A DNA stretch of 64,000 nt. Origin: Gordonia spumicola. GTDB lineage: Bacteria; Actinomycetota; Actinomycetes; Mycobacteriales; Mycobacteriaceae. Positions 28,138 to 36,771 of the stretch are shown here, one piece after another. Each line of letters starts with the position of its first letter. Position 1 is the first letter of the stretch. Under the pieces are notes generated by a model. That model was not told the DNA's origin. It ran no database searches and was given only the letters and a program-made list of their open reading frames with translations. The translations under genes and the position numbers were made by a program. Where the stretch lies: contig NZ_BJOV01000003.1 in assembly GCF_009932475.1 (NCBI RefSeq), positions 248,001 to 312,000 of the forward strand. The letters are read 5' to 3'.

Positions 28138-31100
28138 ATGACCGTTGCCGACGACCGCGCCCAGGCACAGCCGCCCGCGTCGCCCTCGCACTTCTCCCTC
28201 GACGACCGCTACACGCGGGCCTCGGGAAGCATCTATCTGACAGGCATTCAGGCCCTGGTCCGCACGGTCCGCGACCGTGCCGTGTTCGACCGCCGCAACG
28301 GACTGCAGACTGCGTCGTTCATCTCCGGATACGAGGGCTCGCCGCTCGCGGGCTACGACCTCGAGATCGCCCGCCGCCGCAAGCACCTCGACAAGTGGGA
28401 CATCGTCCACCGTCCCGGCCTCAACGAGGAGATCGGCGCGACCTCGGTCATGGGCACGCAGGTGGCCCCGCGCGTCGGGCATCTCGCCGCGGACGCGACC
28501 GGCGTTCAGCGCGACGGCATCGTCGGCTACTGGTACGGCAAGGCTCCCGGCCTCGACCGGGCGACCGACGCCCTGCGTCACGCGAACATCATCGGCACCC
28601 ACTCGTCGGGAGGTGCGGTGGCGCTCGTCGGCGACGATCCCGGCGCGAAGAGCTCCACGGTCCCCTGCTCGTCGGAGATGGCCCTGGCCGACCTGTACAT
28701 GCCGATCCTGTACCCGGCCGACAGCGCCGACATCCTCGACTTCGGCATCCACGCGGCCCTGATGAGCCGGGTGTCGGGTCTCTGGACATCGATCAAGGTG
28801 TCCGCGCACGTCGCCGACGGCTCGTCGACCGCCGAGGTCGATCTCGACCGCTTCAGCGTCGACTACGGCGGCCTCGGCACCAGCCCGCACATCCCGTCGG
28901 GCAAGCTCCTCGGCCCCACGCTGATGGAGCTCGAGCAGAACCAACTCACCACCCGCATCCCGCGCGCCATGGAATACGCGCGGCTCAACGGCATCAACAG
29001 CATCGTGCAGTCCACCGGCGACGACCGGATCGGCATCGTCGCCGCGGGCAAGACGTACCTCGACGTCCGGGAGGCGCTGCGCCTCATCGGGATCGACGAC
29101 GCCGAACTCGGACGCCTCGGCATCCGCATCCTCAAGCTCGGCATGGTGTACCCGATGGAACGCGCCATCCTCGACCGGTTCATCGCCGGACTCGACGAAG
29201 TGATCGTCGTCGAGGAGAAGCGCGACTTCATCGAGACGATGATGCGCGACATCCTGTTCCGCCGCCCCGACGCTCCGGCGATCGTCGGCAAGACCCACGA
29301 GGACGGCTCCACCCTGTTCTCGCGGTTCGGCGAACTCGACGTCGACGCGGTCTCCCGCGGCCTCGCGGCACGACTGGGCGCGCGCCACCACATCGAGCCC
29401 GCCCAGCGGTGGATGGACGAGCGCAACGGAAAGCGCGAACGCATCATGCTGCCGCTGGCGGTCCGCACCCCGTACTTCTGCTCCGGCTGCCCGCACAACA
29501 GCTCCACGAAGGTCACCGACGACACGCTCGTCGGCGCGGGCATCGGCTGCCACGCGATGGTCCTGCTGATGGAGCCCGAGCAGGTCGGCGACATCGCGGG
29601 CGTCACCCAGATGGGCGGCGAGGGCAGCCAGTGGCTCGGCATGGCCCCGTTCGTCACCGAGAAGCACTTCGTCCAGAACATCGGCGACGGCACGTTCATG
29701 CACTCCGGGTCGCTCGCCCTGCGGTCGGCCGTCGCGTCCGGCGAGAACATCACCTACAAGCTGCTCTTCAACGGCACGGTCGCGATGACCGGGGGCCAGG
29801 ATCCCGTCGGCCAGATGAACCTCCCGCAGATGCTCGCCCTCCTGCAGGCCGAGCGGGTCGCGAAGATCGTGGTCACATCGGACGAGCCGGGCCGGACCAA
29901 GGCCCTCGGACTGCCGAAGGGCGTGGACGTCCGCCACCGCGACGACATGCTCGACGTGCAGCGCGAACTCGCCGAGGTCCCCGGCGTGACCGTCCTCGTC
30001 CACGATCAGCACTGCGCCGCCGAGAAGCGCCGCAAGCGCAAGCGCGGCCAGTTCGAGACGCCCAAGCAGCGCGTGATGATCAACGAGCGGATCTGCGAGG
30101 GCTGCGGCGACTGCGGCGCCAAGTCGAACTGCCTGTCCGTCCACCCGGTGTCGACAGAGTTCGGACGCAAGACCCAGATCGATCAGAGCTCGTGCAACCT
30201 GGACTTCTCGTGCCTCGAGGGCGACTGCCCGGCGTTCGTCAGCATCGTCCCCGGAACCGAACGCAGCCGCGACAAGGTCGCGTCGATCGCGGGGTCGCTG
30301 ATCCCCGAGCCGACGTTCACGCCCACGATGAACGGCAACTTCACGATCCGGATCACCGGCATCGGCGGCACGGGCGTCGTCACCGTCTCCCAGGTCCTGG
30401 CGACCGCCGCCGTGATCGACGGCCACAGCGCCCGGACCGTCGACATGACGGGCCTTGCCCAGAAGGGCGGAGCCGTCGTCAGCGACATCAAGGTGTCGGC
30501 GTCGCCGGTGGAGCAGGCCGCTAAGGTCGCGTCCGGCGACTGCGACGTCTACCTCGCCTGCGATCAGCTCGTCGGGGCCGACCCGGTGAACTTGAAGGTC
30601 GCGTCGACCTCGAAGACCGTCGCGATCGTCTCCACCACGAAGGTCCCGACGGGATCGATGGTGATCGACACGTCGGTCGCGTTCCCCGAGGCCCTCGCGG
30701 TCCGCACCGCGATCGACGATCACGTCGCGCGGTCGGTGTACCTGAACGCGGGAGAACTGTCGGACGACCTGTTCGACGACGAGCAGTACGCGAACATGCT
30801 GATGGTCGGCGCCGCCTACCAGACGGGTTCGCTGCTGATCACCGCCGACGCGATCGAGCGGGCCATCGAGCTCAACGGCGTGGCCGTCGAGGCGAACATC
30901 CAGGCCTTCCGCCGCGGCCGCCAGGCCGTCGTCGCACCTGCCGACGTGGTCGCCGCGGCCGAGTCGGTCCGCGTGCAGGTTCCCACGTACACGCCGTCGG
31001 CCGACGCGACGCGCGCCGCCCGCACCCTGACCGGGGCGGGCGACGAGCTGACTGCCGTCGTCGAACGTCGCTACGACGAGCTGGTCGCCTACCAGAGCGT

Positions 31101-31656
31101 GAAGTACGCGCAGTCGTGGCTGGCGGACGTCCAGCGTGTGCATCGGGCGGGCCACGGCGACGACTTCACGTCGACCGTCGCGCGCAACCTGTACAAGCTG
31201 ATGGCGTACAAGGACGAGTACGAGGTGGCTCGCCTGTCGGAGGACGCCGCGTTCGCCGCGGAGATCACCAACACGTGGGGCGACGACGCGAAGGTGTCGT
31301 TGCGTCTGCATCCGCCGATGCTGCGCGAGATGGGCATGAAGCGGAAGATGTCGCTCGGCGAGTGGGCCACTCCCGCGATGAAGGGCCTGTCGAAGATGAA
31401 GCGCCTGCGCGGCACGAAGCTCGACCCGTTCGGTTTCGCCGGCGTCCGCAGGATGGAACGCGAACTGATCGTCGAGTACCGCCAGGCGATCGACACCGTG
31501 ATGGGCGCCCTCGGCTCGTACCCCGCTCCCGAGCGGGTCGCGGCCGCGACCGCCATCGCCGATCTCCCCGACATGGTCCGCGGCTACGAGGGCGTCAAGA
31601 CCGCCAACGTGGAGCGCTACCGCGCCGAGCTCGACCGCCAGCTCCACAACCTGTAG
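28138..31656 (+). CDS. Fused indolepyruvate/2-oxoacid:ferredoxin oxidoreductase
   Basis: This 1172-residue protein fuses the alpha (IorA-like) and gamma (IorB-like) parts of a 2-oxoacid:ferredoxin oxidoreductase. The N-terminal pyrimidine-type TPP region (SGYEGSPLAGYDLEI) is followed by CSGCPHNSST and the Mg/TPP site GDGTFMHSG. Next is a cysteine-rich cluster (CEGCGDCGAKSNC, then C-x(n)-C-x(4)-C), and the gamma domain begins at about 730 with TGIGGTGVVTVSQVL. It should decarboxylate an aryl or branched-chain 2-oxoacid to the acyl-CoA and reduce ferredoxin. The ATG at 28138 follows CCAGGTGA. It is divergent from the leucine operon, so it could supply isovaleryl-CoA from 4-methyl-2-oxopentanoate; that link is an inference. 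Confidence 0.88.
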   Translation: MTVADDRAQAQPPASPSHFSLDDRYTRASGSIYLTGIQALVRTVRDRAVFDRRNGLQTASFISGYEGSPLAGYDLEIARRRKHLDKWDIVHRPGLNEEIGATSVMGTQVAPRVGHLAADATGVQRDGIVGYWYGKAPGLDRATDALRHANIIGTHSSGGAVALVGDDPGAKSSTVPCSSEMALADLYMPILYPADSADILDFGIHAALMSRVSGLWTSIKVSAHVADGSSTAEVDLDRFSVDYGGLGTSPHIPSGKLLGPTLMELEQNQLTTRIPRAMEYARLNGINSIVQSTGDDRIGIVAAGKTYLDVREALRLIGIDDAELGRLGIRILKLGMVYPMERAILDRFIAGLDEVIVVEEKRDFIETMMRDILFRRPDAPAIVGKTHEDGSTLFSRFGELDVDAVSRGLAARLGARHHIEPAQRWMDERNGKRERIMLPLAVRTPYFCSGCPHNSSTKVTDDTLVGAGIGCHAMVLLMEPEQVGDIAGVTQMGGEGSQWLGMAPFVTEKHFVQNIGDGTFMHSGSLALRSAVASGENITYKLLFNGTVAMTGGQDPVGQMNLPQMLALLQAERVAKIVVTSDEPGRTKALGLPKGVDVRHRDDMLDVQRELAEVPGVTVLVHDQHCAAEKRRKRKRGQFETPKQRVMINERICEGCGDCGAKSNCLSVHPVSTEFGRKTQIDQSSCNLDFSCLEGDCPAFVSIVPGTERSRDKVASIAGSLIPEPTFTPTMNGNFTIRITGIGGTGVVTVSQVLATAAVIDGHSARTVDMTGLAQKGGAVVSDIKVSASPVEQAAKVASGDCDVYLACDQLVGADPVNLKVASTSKTVAIVSTTKVPTGSMVIDTSVAFPEALAVRTAIDDHVARSVYLNAGELSDDLFDDEQYANMLMVGAAYQTGSLLITADAIERAIELNGVAVEANIQAFRRGRQAVVAPADVVAAAESVRVQVPTYTPSADATRAARTLTGAGDELTAVVERRYDELVAYQSVKYAQSWLADVQRVHRAGHGDDFTSTVARNLYKLMAYKDEYEVARLSEDAAFAAEITNTWGDDAKVSLRLHPPMLREMGMKRKMSLGEWATPAMKGLSKMKRLRGTKLDPFGFAGVRRMERELIVEYRQAIDTVMGALGSYPAPERVAAATAIADLPDMVRGYEGVKTANVERYRAELDRQLHNL

Positions 31657-31702
31657 TCACCCGTCGACCCCCGCCCGCTCCTTGAGCGAACACGCCCATT
31701 CA

Positions 31703-31784
31703 CCCGCTCCTTGAGCGAGCTTGCGAGTCGAAAGGTCCTCAGACGCTAGACCTTTCGACTCGCTCCGCTCGCTCAAGGAACGGG
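31703..31784. terminator. Long palindrome between convergent genes
   Basis: The arms 31703-31737 and 31749-31784 are inverted copies with a few mismatches around an 11-base centre. The GAGTCGAAAGGTC half is exact, and the TTGAGCGAGC half is exact. A further GAGTCGAAAGGTC copy lies at 31800-31812. It separates the oxidoreductase (plus) and GH5 (minus) genes and can end transcription from both sides. It belongs to the same family as the palindrome hit by the IS110 element. Confidence 0.75.
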
Positions 31785-31849
31785 CGAGGGGTCGTCATCG
31801 AGTCGAAAGGTCCTTCAGACGCCGCGGCGGAACGGGCGCCGCTGTCGCG

Positions 31850-33313
31850 CTAGAAGGAGGCGGAGTAGCGGCCGGCGGAGCGTGCGGTGAGGCGCCAGCC
31901 GCCGTCGACTCGGGTGAGGGCGACGTCGGAGAGTCCGGTGGAGGTCACCGTCGGGCGGGCCGAGCCGGGAATCCACGCCTCGACACGGCCCGTCCCGACG
32001 CCCGCGAAGCCGTGGGCGGACGTGCTGGTCAGACGTCCGGGGACGGCGCGGGGATAGGCCTGTGCGAGGACGCGTCCGACGGGCGTGTCGAGGCCGGAGA
32101 CTCGGCCGGACGGGCAGCGGGTCACGTTGAGGTGAGGCTGGTCCTCGTGGGTGTTGCCGTCTTTGACGGCGTGCGGGTCGCCGCAGGCCTGCGTCCACGA
32201 CCACCAGGCTCCGCCGACTCGGTACTCGTCGGCGGCGCGCATCCAGCGGGCGACGTCGGACGGGCGGCGACTCGGGTCGGTCCACCATCCCCACTCACCG
32301 GTCCACAGGGGTGCGTTGTAGGAGTCGGCGGCGGCGCGCGCGATCGCGAAGCCCTGCTCGACGGTCGGGACGTCGTTGCTGACGTTGATCGAGCCGCTGT
32401 ACAGATGCGGCGAGAACACCAGCCGCGGATCCCTGACCGGGGGCAGGGCGTCGACGCCGAACGCCGACCAGAGCGCGCTCGGTTCGACGATCGCCAGGTG
32501 CTCGAATCCGCCTCGTTCGGCGACGCGGATCGCACGGATGGCGCGCTGGTAGTACCGGCCGATCTGGGCGGCGGCACTCAGCGGCTCTCTCAGGCCCGGG
32601 TTCGGCTCGTTGATCAGGTCGTACCCCGCGACGGCAGGCTCGTTCTTGAACACCGCTGCCAGACGCGCCCACGTCCGGACGAGACGGTCCTGGATGCCGT
32701 TGCGGTCGTCGTAGAAGTTCTGGAAGGCGCGCGCCACACCCGGCGCGGCTTCACGCTGACCGGCGATCGTGCACAACGACCACCCGTCGGTGATGGTCGC
32801 CCAACCCGGCGCGCCGTCCCACCCGATGCCGGCCTTCATCGGCGACGGGCATGCGACGCCCGAGGGAGTCCCGATCGTCGGACCCCACGCGTCCTGGTGC
32901 ATGTCGAGGACCGTGTAGATCCCGTGCGCTTTGCCCCAGGCGACGGACTGCTTGATCCGGTCGACGTACGCCTGGTCGAACGCACCGCGCGTCGGTTCCA
33001 GTCGTGACCATGACAGGTTGAGCCGGACGACGTTGAACCCGAGGCCGGCCATCGCGGCGAAGTCTGCCTCGGACGCCGGGACGACGGTCGGGAGCGGCTG
33101 GTCGTTCTGCGCGTACTCGGCGAGGTGATTGAGGTTCACGCCGCGCAGGAGGACGGTGCGACCGGTGACGTCGGTGACGTCCCGATGCGCGACCGTCAGT
33201 CGCGGCATCGTCCAGCCGGTGTCGGCACGCGCAGGCGACACCGCGACCGGCAGACAGGTGGCGATGAGGGACGCAGTGACCGCAAGTGCACCCAGGAGCG
33301 TTCGACCGACCAT
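31850..33313 (-). CDS. Secreted glycoside hydrolase family 5 (endoglycoceramidase-like)
   Basis: This 487-residue protein has a Sec signal peptide (about 1-30, ending ...SPARADT), so it is exported. The GH5 barrel shows RGVNLNHLAEY, GFNVVRLNLSWSRLEPTRG, YTVLDMHQDAWGP, the acid/base Glu in GYDLINEPNPG and the nucleophile Glu in WTGEWGWW. The order and the HQDAWG segment resemble endoglycoceramidase-type GH5 enzymes of Rhodococcus more than cellulases. A C-terminal beta-sandwich of about 80 residues follows. Substrate is probably a glycolipid or polysaccharide. The gene is 49 bases downstream of the tetR gene and may be read from it. Confidence 0.82.
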   Translation of the reverse strand: MVGRTLLGALAVTASLIATCLPVAVSPARADTGWTMPRLTVAHRDVTDVTGRTVLLRGVNLNHLAEYAQNDQPLPTVVPASEADFAAMAGLGFNVVRLNLSWSRLEPTRGAFDQAYVDRIKQSVAWGKAHGIYTVLDMHQDAWGPTIGTPSGVACPSPMKAGIGWDGAPGWATITDGWSLCTIAGQREAAPGVARAFQNFYDDRNGIQDRLVRTWARLAAVFKNEPAVAGYDLINEPNPGLREPLSAAAQIGRYYQRAIRAIRVAERGGFEHLAIVEPSALWSAFGVDALPPVRDPRLVFSPHLYSGSINVSNDVPTVEQGFAIARAAADSYNAPLWTGEWGWWTDPSRRPSDVARWMRAADEYRVGGAWWSWTQACGDPHAVKDGNTHEDQPHLNVTRCPSGRVSGLDTPVGRVLAQAYPRAVPGRLTSTSAHGFAGVGTGRVEAWIPGSARPTVTSTGLSDVALTRVDGGWRLTARSAGRYSASF

Positions 33314-33362
33314 CGATCGAACGTAACCGGAGGGAAAGCTGAACCGCTACTTTGCTGACAGA

Positions 33363-34004
33363 CTAGGCATGATCTGGACGAACGCCCGCGTACAGGGCCG
33401 CCGACACCATGCCGATGAGGACCGTGCGGACCTCGTCGGCGGGATAGGGCGGCAGACGCGGCGACGAGTTGAGGAGCCCGAAACCCGCGTGGACCCGGAC
33501 CCGCGCCTCGTCTCTGGTCACACCGTCTCCGACCGCTGCGTTCAGGACGTCCACCCACAGTTCGACGTACTGCCGCTGCAAGGATCGGACACGGCGGTTC
33601 GCGTCCGGGGTCATCGACGACAGGTCACGGTCCTGGACGGTGATCAGATCGGGCCGAGTGACGAGCATGTCGATGTGGAATTCGACGAGCCGCGCAAGGA
33701 TGTCGTCGGACGATCCCCCGTCGGCGACCACCGCTTCGCCGCCCGACTGGAGCCGCTCACTGATGTCGAGCAGCATCTGGTCGAGCAGGTCGGTCTTGGA
33801 CGAGAAGTGCCGGTACATGGCGGGCCCGCTGACTCCGACCTCGGCTCCGATGTCTTCGAGCCGGACGCCGGAGAATCCCCGTTCGGCCATCTGTCGCGCG
33901 GCGGCCGCGATCAGTTCGGCTCGACGTGCAGCTTTGGCCTGAGAGCGCTTCGTTCCCGGCGCCGCGTCTGCGGCGCCGGGAACGGAGCGGTCGGGCTCGG
34001 GCAT
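33363..34004 (-). CDS. TetR-family transcriptional regulator
   Basis: This 213-residue protein carries a TetR DNA-binding domain at about 25-75 (RRAELIAAAARQMAERGFSGVRLEDIGAEVGVSGPAMYRHFSSKTDLL) and a helical ligand domain (VEFHIDMLVTRPDLITVQDRDLSSMTPDANRRVRSLQRQYVE). The ATG at 34004 is 4 bases after the DUF5336 stop. Candidate targets are the GH5 gene downstream or the leucine operon; a TetR gene adjoins the leucine cluster in M. tuberculosis, but the distance here makes that a guess. The first 20 codons contain a strong hairpin. Confidence 0.88.
   Translation of the reverse strand: MPEPDRSVPGAADAAPGTKRSQAKAARRAELIAAAARQMAERGFSGVRLEDIGAEVGVSGPAMYRHFSSKTDLLDQMLLDISERLQSGGEAVVADGGSSDDILARLVEFHIDMLVTRPDLITVQDRDLSSMTPDANRRVRSLQRQYVELWVDVLNAAVGDGVTRDEARVRVHAGFGLLNSSPRLPPYPADEVRTVLIGMVSAALYAGVRPDHA
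33952..33983 (-). repeat. Hairpin inside the 5' coding region of the tetR gene
   Basis: GTTCCCGGCGCCGC (33952-33965) and its exact complement (33970-33983) enclose four bases. In the tetR mRNA this 14-bp, GC-rich stem starts about 20 bases after the start codon. It could slow translation or cause partial termination between the upstream genes and tetR/GH5. Confidence 0.5.
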
Positions 34005-34008
34005 CGGG

Positions 34009-34707
34009 TCAGGGCTGCTGGTCGTGCTTCGCTTCGTTCAGGCCCTCGATGAGGACCGCGGCCACGAGGAGCGCCGCCTGGATGAAGCCGAAGATCATCG
34101 AGACGTACGCGCCCGCGCCGAGCGTGACGAACGACGGCAGGGTCACCGACGCGGCGAAGATCCCGAGCCAGCCCGCGACCGCGAGGAACGCCAGGTAGGG
34201 CAGGAACTTGCGCCACTTGGGCGCGATGAGGGCGACGGTGGCGATGCCGACCGCGCCGAGGAGGATGAAGAACCAGCCGACGCTCAGGAGCAGGGTCGGC
34301 GAGAAGAACGCGGGTACGTCCACCGTGCCGTTGAGGTCGTTGGCCCAGTCCTCGGCGTCGTTGCCGATCGCTTCGTCGATCGACAGCCATGCGACGAATC
34401 CCATGAAGAACGTGATGATGCCCGCGAGCGACGACCCGAGCGTCAGCTTGTACGGCAGGGGGAGCTGCGCGAGGAACGACGGCCGTGCGGGCGGCGGCGG
34501 GCCGAATCCGGGCTGACCGTACGGTCCGGGCGGCGGGTACGGGCCGGGCTGACCGGGAAACGGCTGACTGCCCGGGGCCTGCTGAGCGTTCCACTGGGGC
34601 TGCGCTTGGGCCGGGTCGAACGCCGCGGTCTGCTCGAACCCGGGCGCGGGATGGTTCGGATCACTGGGCGGTGGGCCGGGCTGGCCCTGGTACGGCGGCT
34701 GTGTCAT
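34009..34707 (-). CDS. DUF5336-type membrane protein with Pro/Gln-rich N-terminus
   Basis: This 232-residue protein starts with about 80 residues rich in Pro, Gln and Gly (repeated PGPYPP-like units). Four hydrophobic segments follow (KLTLGSSLAGIITFFMGFVAWL; LLLSVGWFFILLGAVGIATVALI; FLPYLAFLAVAGWLGIFAASV; GAYVSMIFGFIQAALLVAAVLI). The topology and composition match the DUF5336 protein at 15262-16260, so it looks like a paralogue with a different tail. The ATG at 34707 begins MTQPP; longer forms would read through an upstream intergenic stretch. Function unknown. It is closely followed by the tetR gene. Confidence 0.75.
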   Translation of the reverse strand: MTQPPYQGQPGPPPSDPNHPAPGFEQTAAFDPAQAQPQWNAQQAPGSQPFPGQPGPYPPPGPYGQPGFGPPPPARPSFLAQLPLPYKLTLGSSLAGIITFFMGFVAWLSIDEAIGNDAEDWANDLNGTVDVPAFFSPTLLLSVGWFFILLGAVGIATVALIAPKWRKFLPYLAFLAVAGWLGIFAASVTLPSFVTLGAGAYVSMIFGFIQAALLVAAVLIEGLNEAKHDQQP

Positions 34708-34782
34708 GCAGGTATTGAACCATCCGCACGGTGCCGGATCACTGTTGCGGCCGCACAATCGGCCGAACGACATACACCCGCG

Positions 34783-35223
34783 TCAGCCCACGAACACGAC
34801 GCGGGTCCGGAGAACGATGTCCTGCAACGACTTCCGCTTCGGCGAGAGGGCCACCCATGCGAGGCCGAACGGGAAGGCGACACAGAACAGGGCGCGCGGG
34901 ACGATCCGCACCACGGGGACCCTGGCGCCGGACGTGGTCGTCAGGCGGAGTCCGAGGAAGGCGTAGCCGACGGTCCGGCCGGTGACGGACCAGCACAAGA
35001 GCAGGTACAGGACCGACGTGACGAAGAAGCCGGTGGCGGTGAAGATCCACAGGACGGCCGGGAAGTGGAACTCTCGCACGTCGACCGCGAACATGATCAT
35101 CGCCGCCGCGAGGTAGCCGATGCCCATCAGCAGGATGACGACGGCGAAGTCGATGCCCGCCGCGATCGATCTGGTGACGATGCCCGCGTCGCGGATCTCG
35201 GCCGGAGCCGCGGTGTCAGTCAT
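34783..35223 (-). CDS. RDD-family membrane protein
   Basis: This 146-residue protein has the RDD pattern: an Arg in the first helix (GIVTRSIAAGIDFAVVILLMG with the conserved Asp), a central hydrophobic segment (FFVTSVLYLLLCWSVTGRTVGYAFLGLRL) and a third one (IVPRALFCVAFPFGLAWV). The terminal KRKSLQDIVLRTRVV contains the family Asp. RDD proteins are small membrane proteins of poorly known role. Its start overlaps the end of the repeat-protein gene by eight bases, so the two are coupled. Confidence 0.85.
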   Translation of the reverse strand: MTDTAAPAEIRDAGIVTRSIAAGIDFAVVILLMGIGYLAAAMIMFAVDVREFHFPAVLWIFTATGFFVTSVLYLLLCWSVTGRTVGYAFLGLRLTTTSGARVPVVRIVPRALFCVAFPFGLAWVALSPKRKSLQDIVLRTRVVFVG

Positions 35224-35767
35224 TGCCCTGCTTCCGTCCGAGCATGCGTCCGACGATGCCCTCGATGACGTCGTCCGCGCGTTCGCTTCCGCTGCGCACG
35301 TCGGAGATCATCTCCGTGGTCACGGTGGTGCTCGCGCCGCGCACCACCGACGACATGTCCACACCGTCGAGCAGCGCGTTGACGTCGACGCGGTCGAGGA
35401 CGGCGTCGAGGTCGAGGTCGGCCAGGAGCGCGTTCAGGTCGATCCGCTCCAGCAGCTTCGGCAGATCCACCTGGTCGAGGACAGCGTTGATGTCCAGGCG
35501 GGCGATCAGCCGGTTCAGGTCGACGGTGTCGAGGACGGCGTTGATGTCGAGCCCGTCCAGCAGGCGGTTGACGTCGACCTTCCCGATGAGGGCGTCGACA
35601 TCGAGGGTGCCGACGATCCTGTTGAGGTCGATCGCGTCCATCAGGACCTGCGTCGCGTCGATCTCCTCGGTGAGGAACGTCAACGCCTCCGACAGCACGA
35701 ACCGCACGGTGCTGCCGGGCACCGAGACGGCCTTGCCGACCGTCTCCGACACAAGCTTCGAGATCAT
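35216..35767 (-). CDS. Protein built of about eleven nine-residue repeats
   Basis: The 183-residue product has a short hydrophobic N-terminus and then about eleven consecutive units of the form D-[LIV]-[ND]-x-[LIV]-[IL]-x-x-[LIV] (about residues 46-142; for example DLNRLIARL, DINAVLDQV, DLNALLADL). A polar C-terminal helix follows. The strict nine-residue period and buried Leu/Ile/Val positions suggest a regular helical or solenoid rod. No signal peptide or catalytic motif is seen. It is the first of two overlapping genes with the RDD protein, suggesting that the two work together at the membrane. I do not recognise the family. Confidence 0.75.
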   Translation of the reverse strand: MISKLVSETVGKAVSVPGSTVRFVLSEALTFLTEEIDATQVLMDAIDLNRIVGTLDVDALIGKVDVNRLLDGLDINAVLDTVDLNRLIARLDINAVLDQVDLPKLLERIDLNALLADLDLDAVLDRVDVNALLDGVDMSSVVRGASTTVTTEMISDVRSGSERADDVIEGIVGRMLGRKQGND

Positions 35768-35790
35768 CCCTGGATTCTGTCAGATGCAGC

Positions 35791-35830
35791 GGGACCCCGG
35801 TGCGGCTGTCTCCAGCCGGACCGGGGTCCC
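35791..35830 (-). terminator. Terminator downstream of sucCD
   Basis: A near-perfect two-part hairpin: GGGACCCCGGT (35791-35801) pairs with ACCGGGGTCCC (35820-35830), and CGGCT pairs with AGCCG inside it, around a GTCTCC loop. It lies between the sucD stop (35859) and the repeat-protein start (35767), both minus strand. It separates sucCD from the membrane-protein run. Confidence 0.8.
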
Positions 35831-35858
35831 GTCACAACATTCGCGTTGCGCGAACGCC

Positions 35859-36761
35859 TTACAGCTGCTCGAAGAGCTCGCGGGCGAGGCGAGCGGTTTC
35901 GCTCGGGGTCTTGCCGACCTTGACGCCTGCGGCCTCGAGGGCCTCCTTCTTGGCCTGCGCGGTGCCGGAGCTGCCCGACACGATGGCGCCTGCGTGACCC
36001 ATCGTCTTGCCTTCCGGCGCGGTGAAGCCCGCGACGTAGCCGACGACCGGCTTGGAGACGTTGGCCTTGATGTAGTCGGCCGCGCGCTCCTCGGCGTCGC
36101 CGCCGATCTCGCCGATCATGACGATGAGCTTGGTCTCCGGGTCCTGCTCGAACGCCTCGATGGCGTCGATGTGGGTGGTGCCGATGACCGGGTCGCCGCC
36201 GATGCCGATGGCGGTCGAGAAGCCGAGGTCGCGGAGCTCGTACATCATCTGGTAGGTCAGGGTGCCCGACTTGGACACGAGTCCGATCGGGCCCTTGCCG
36301 GTGATGTTGTTCGGCGTGATGCCGACGAGCGCCTCACCGGGGGTGATGATGCCGGGGCAGTTCGGGCCGATGATGCGGGTCTTCTCGCCCTTCTCGACGT
36401 TGTACGCCCAGGCGTACGCCGAGTCCTGCACGGGGATGCCCTCGGTGATGACCACGAGCAGCGGGATCTCCGCGTCGATGGCCTCGATGATGGCGTCCTT
36501 CGAGAAGGCCGGGGGGACGAACGCGATCGACGTGTCGGCTCCAGTCTTCTCGATGGCCTCGGCGACCGAGGCGAAGACGGGGAGTTCGACGTTGTTGCCG
36601 TCGGCGTCCACGTGCGACACGGTGGTGCCTGCCTTGCGGGCGTTGACGCCGCCGACGACGTTGGTGCCGGCCTTCAGCATCAGGGCGGTGTGCTTGGTGC
36701 CCTCGCCGCCGGTGATGCCCTGGACGATGACCTTGTTGTTCTTGTTCAGGTAGATCGACAT
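35859..36761 (-). CDS. sucD: Succinyl-CoA synthetase alpha subunit
   Basis: This 300-residue subunit starts with the CoA-binding fold ([27 protein letters not shown]). It contains the catalytic histidine that is phosphorylated, in [13 protein letters not shown], and the PNCPGII motif. With SucC it interconverts succinyl-CoA and succinate in the TCA cycle with nucleotide phosphorylation. ATG at 36761 is 10 bases after the sucC stop. It is transcribed with sucC and ends at the hairpin at 35791-35830. Confidence 0.97.
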   Translation of the reverse strand: MSIYLNKNNKVIVQGITGGEGTKHTALMLKAGTNVVGGVNARKAGTTVSHVDADGNNVELPVFASVAEAIEKTGADTSIAFVPPAFSKDAIIEAIDAEIPLLVVITEGIPVQDSAYAWAYNVEKGEKTRIIGPNCPGIITPGEALVGITPNNITGKGPIGLVSKSGTLTYQMMYELRDLGFSTAIGIGGDPVIGTTHIDAIEAFEQDPETKLIVMIGEIGGDAEERAADYIKANVSKPVVGYVAGFTAPEGKTMGHAGAIVSGSSGTAQAKKEALEAAGVKVGKTPSETARLARELFEQL

Positions 36762-36771
36762 GTTCGTGCTC

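Noticed and set aside
27922-31647. A 1241-codon open frame on the minus strand opposite the 2-oxoacid:ferredoxin oxidoreductase gene
   Set aside because: It mirrors the codon pattern of the real gene in high-GC DNA, its product is a repetitive Arg/Asp/Val string without motifs, and the plus-strand protein has clear cofactor motifs.
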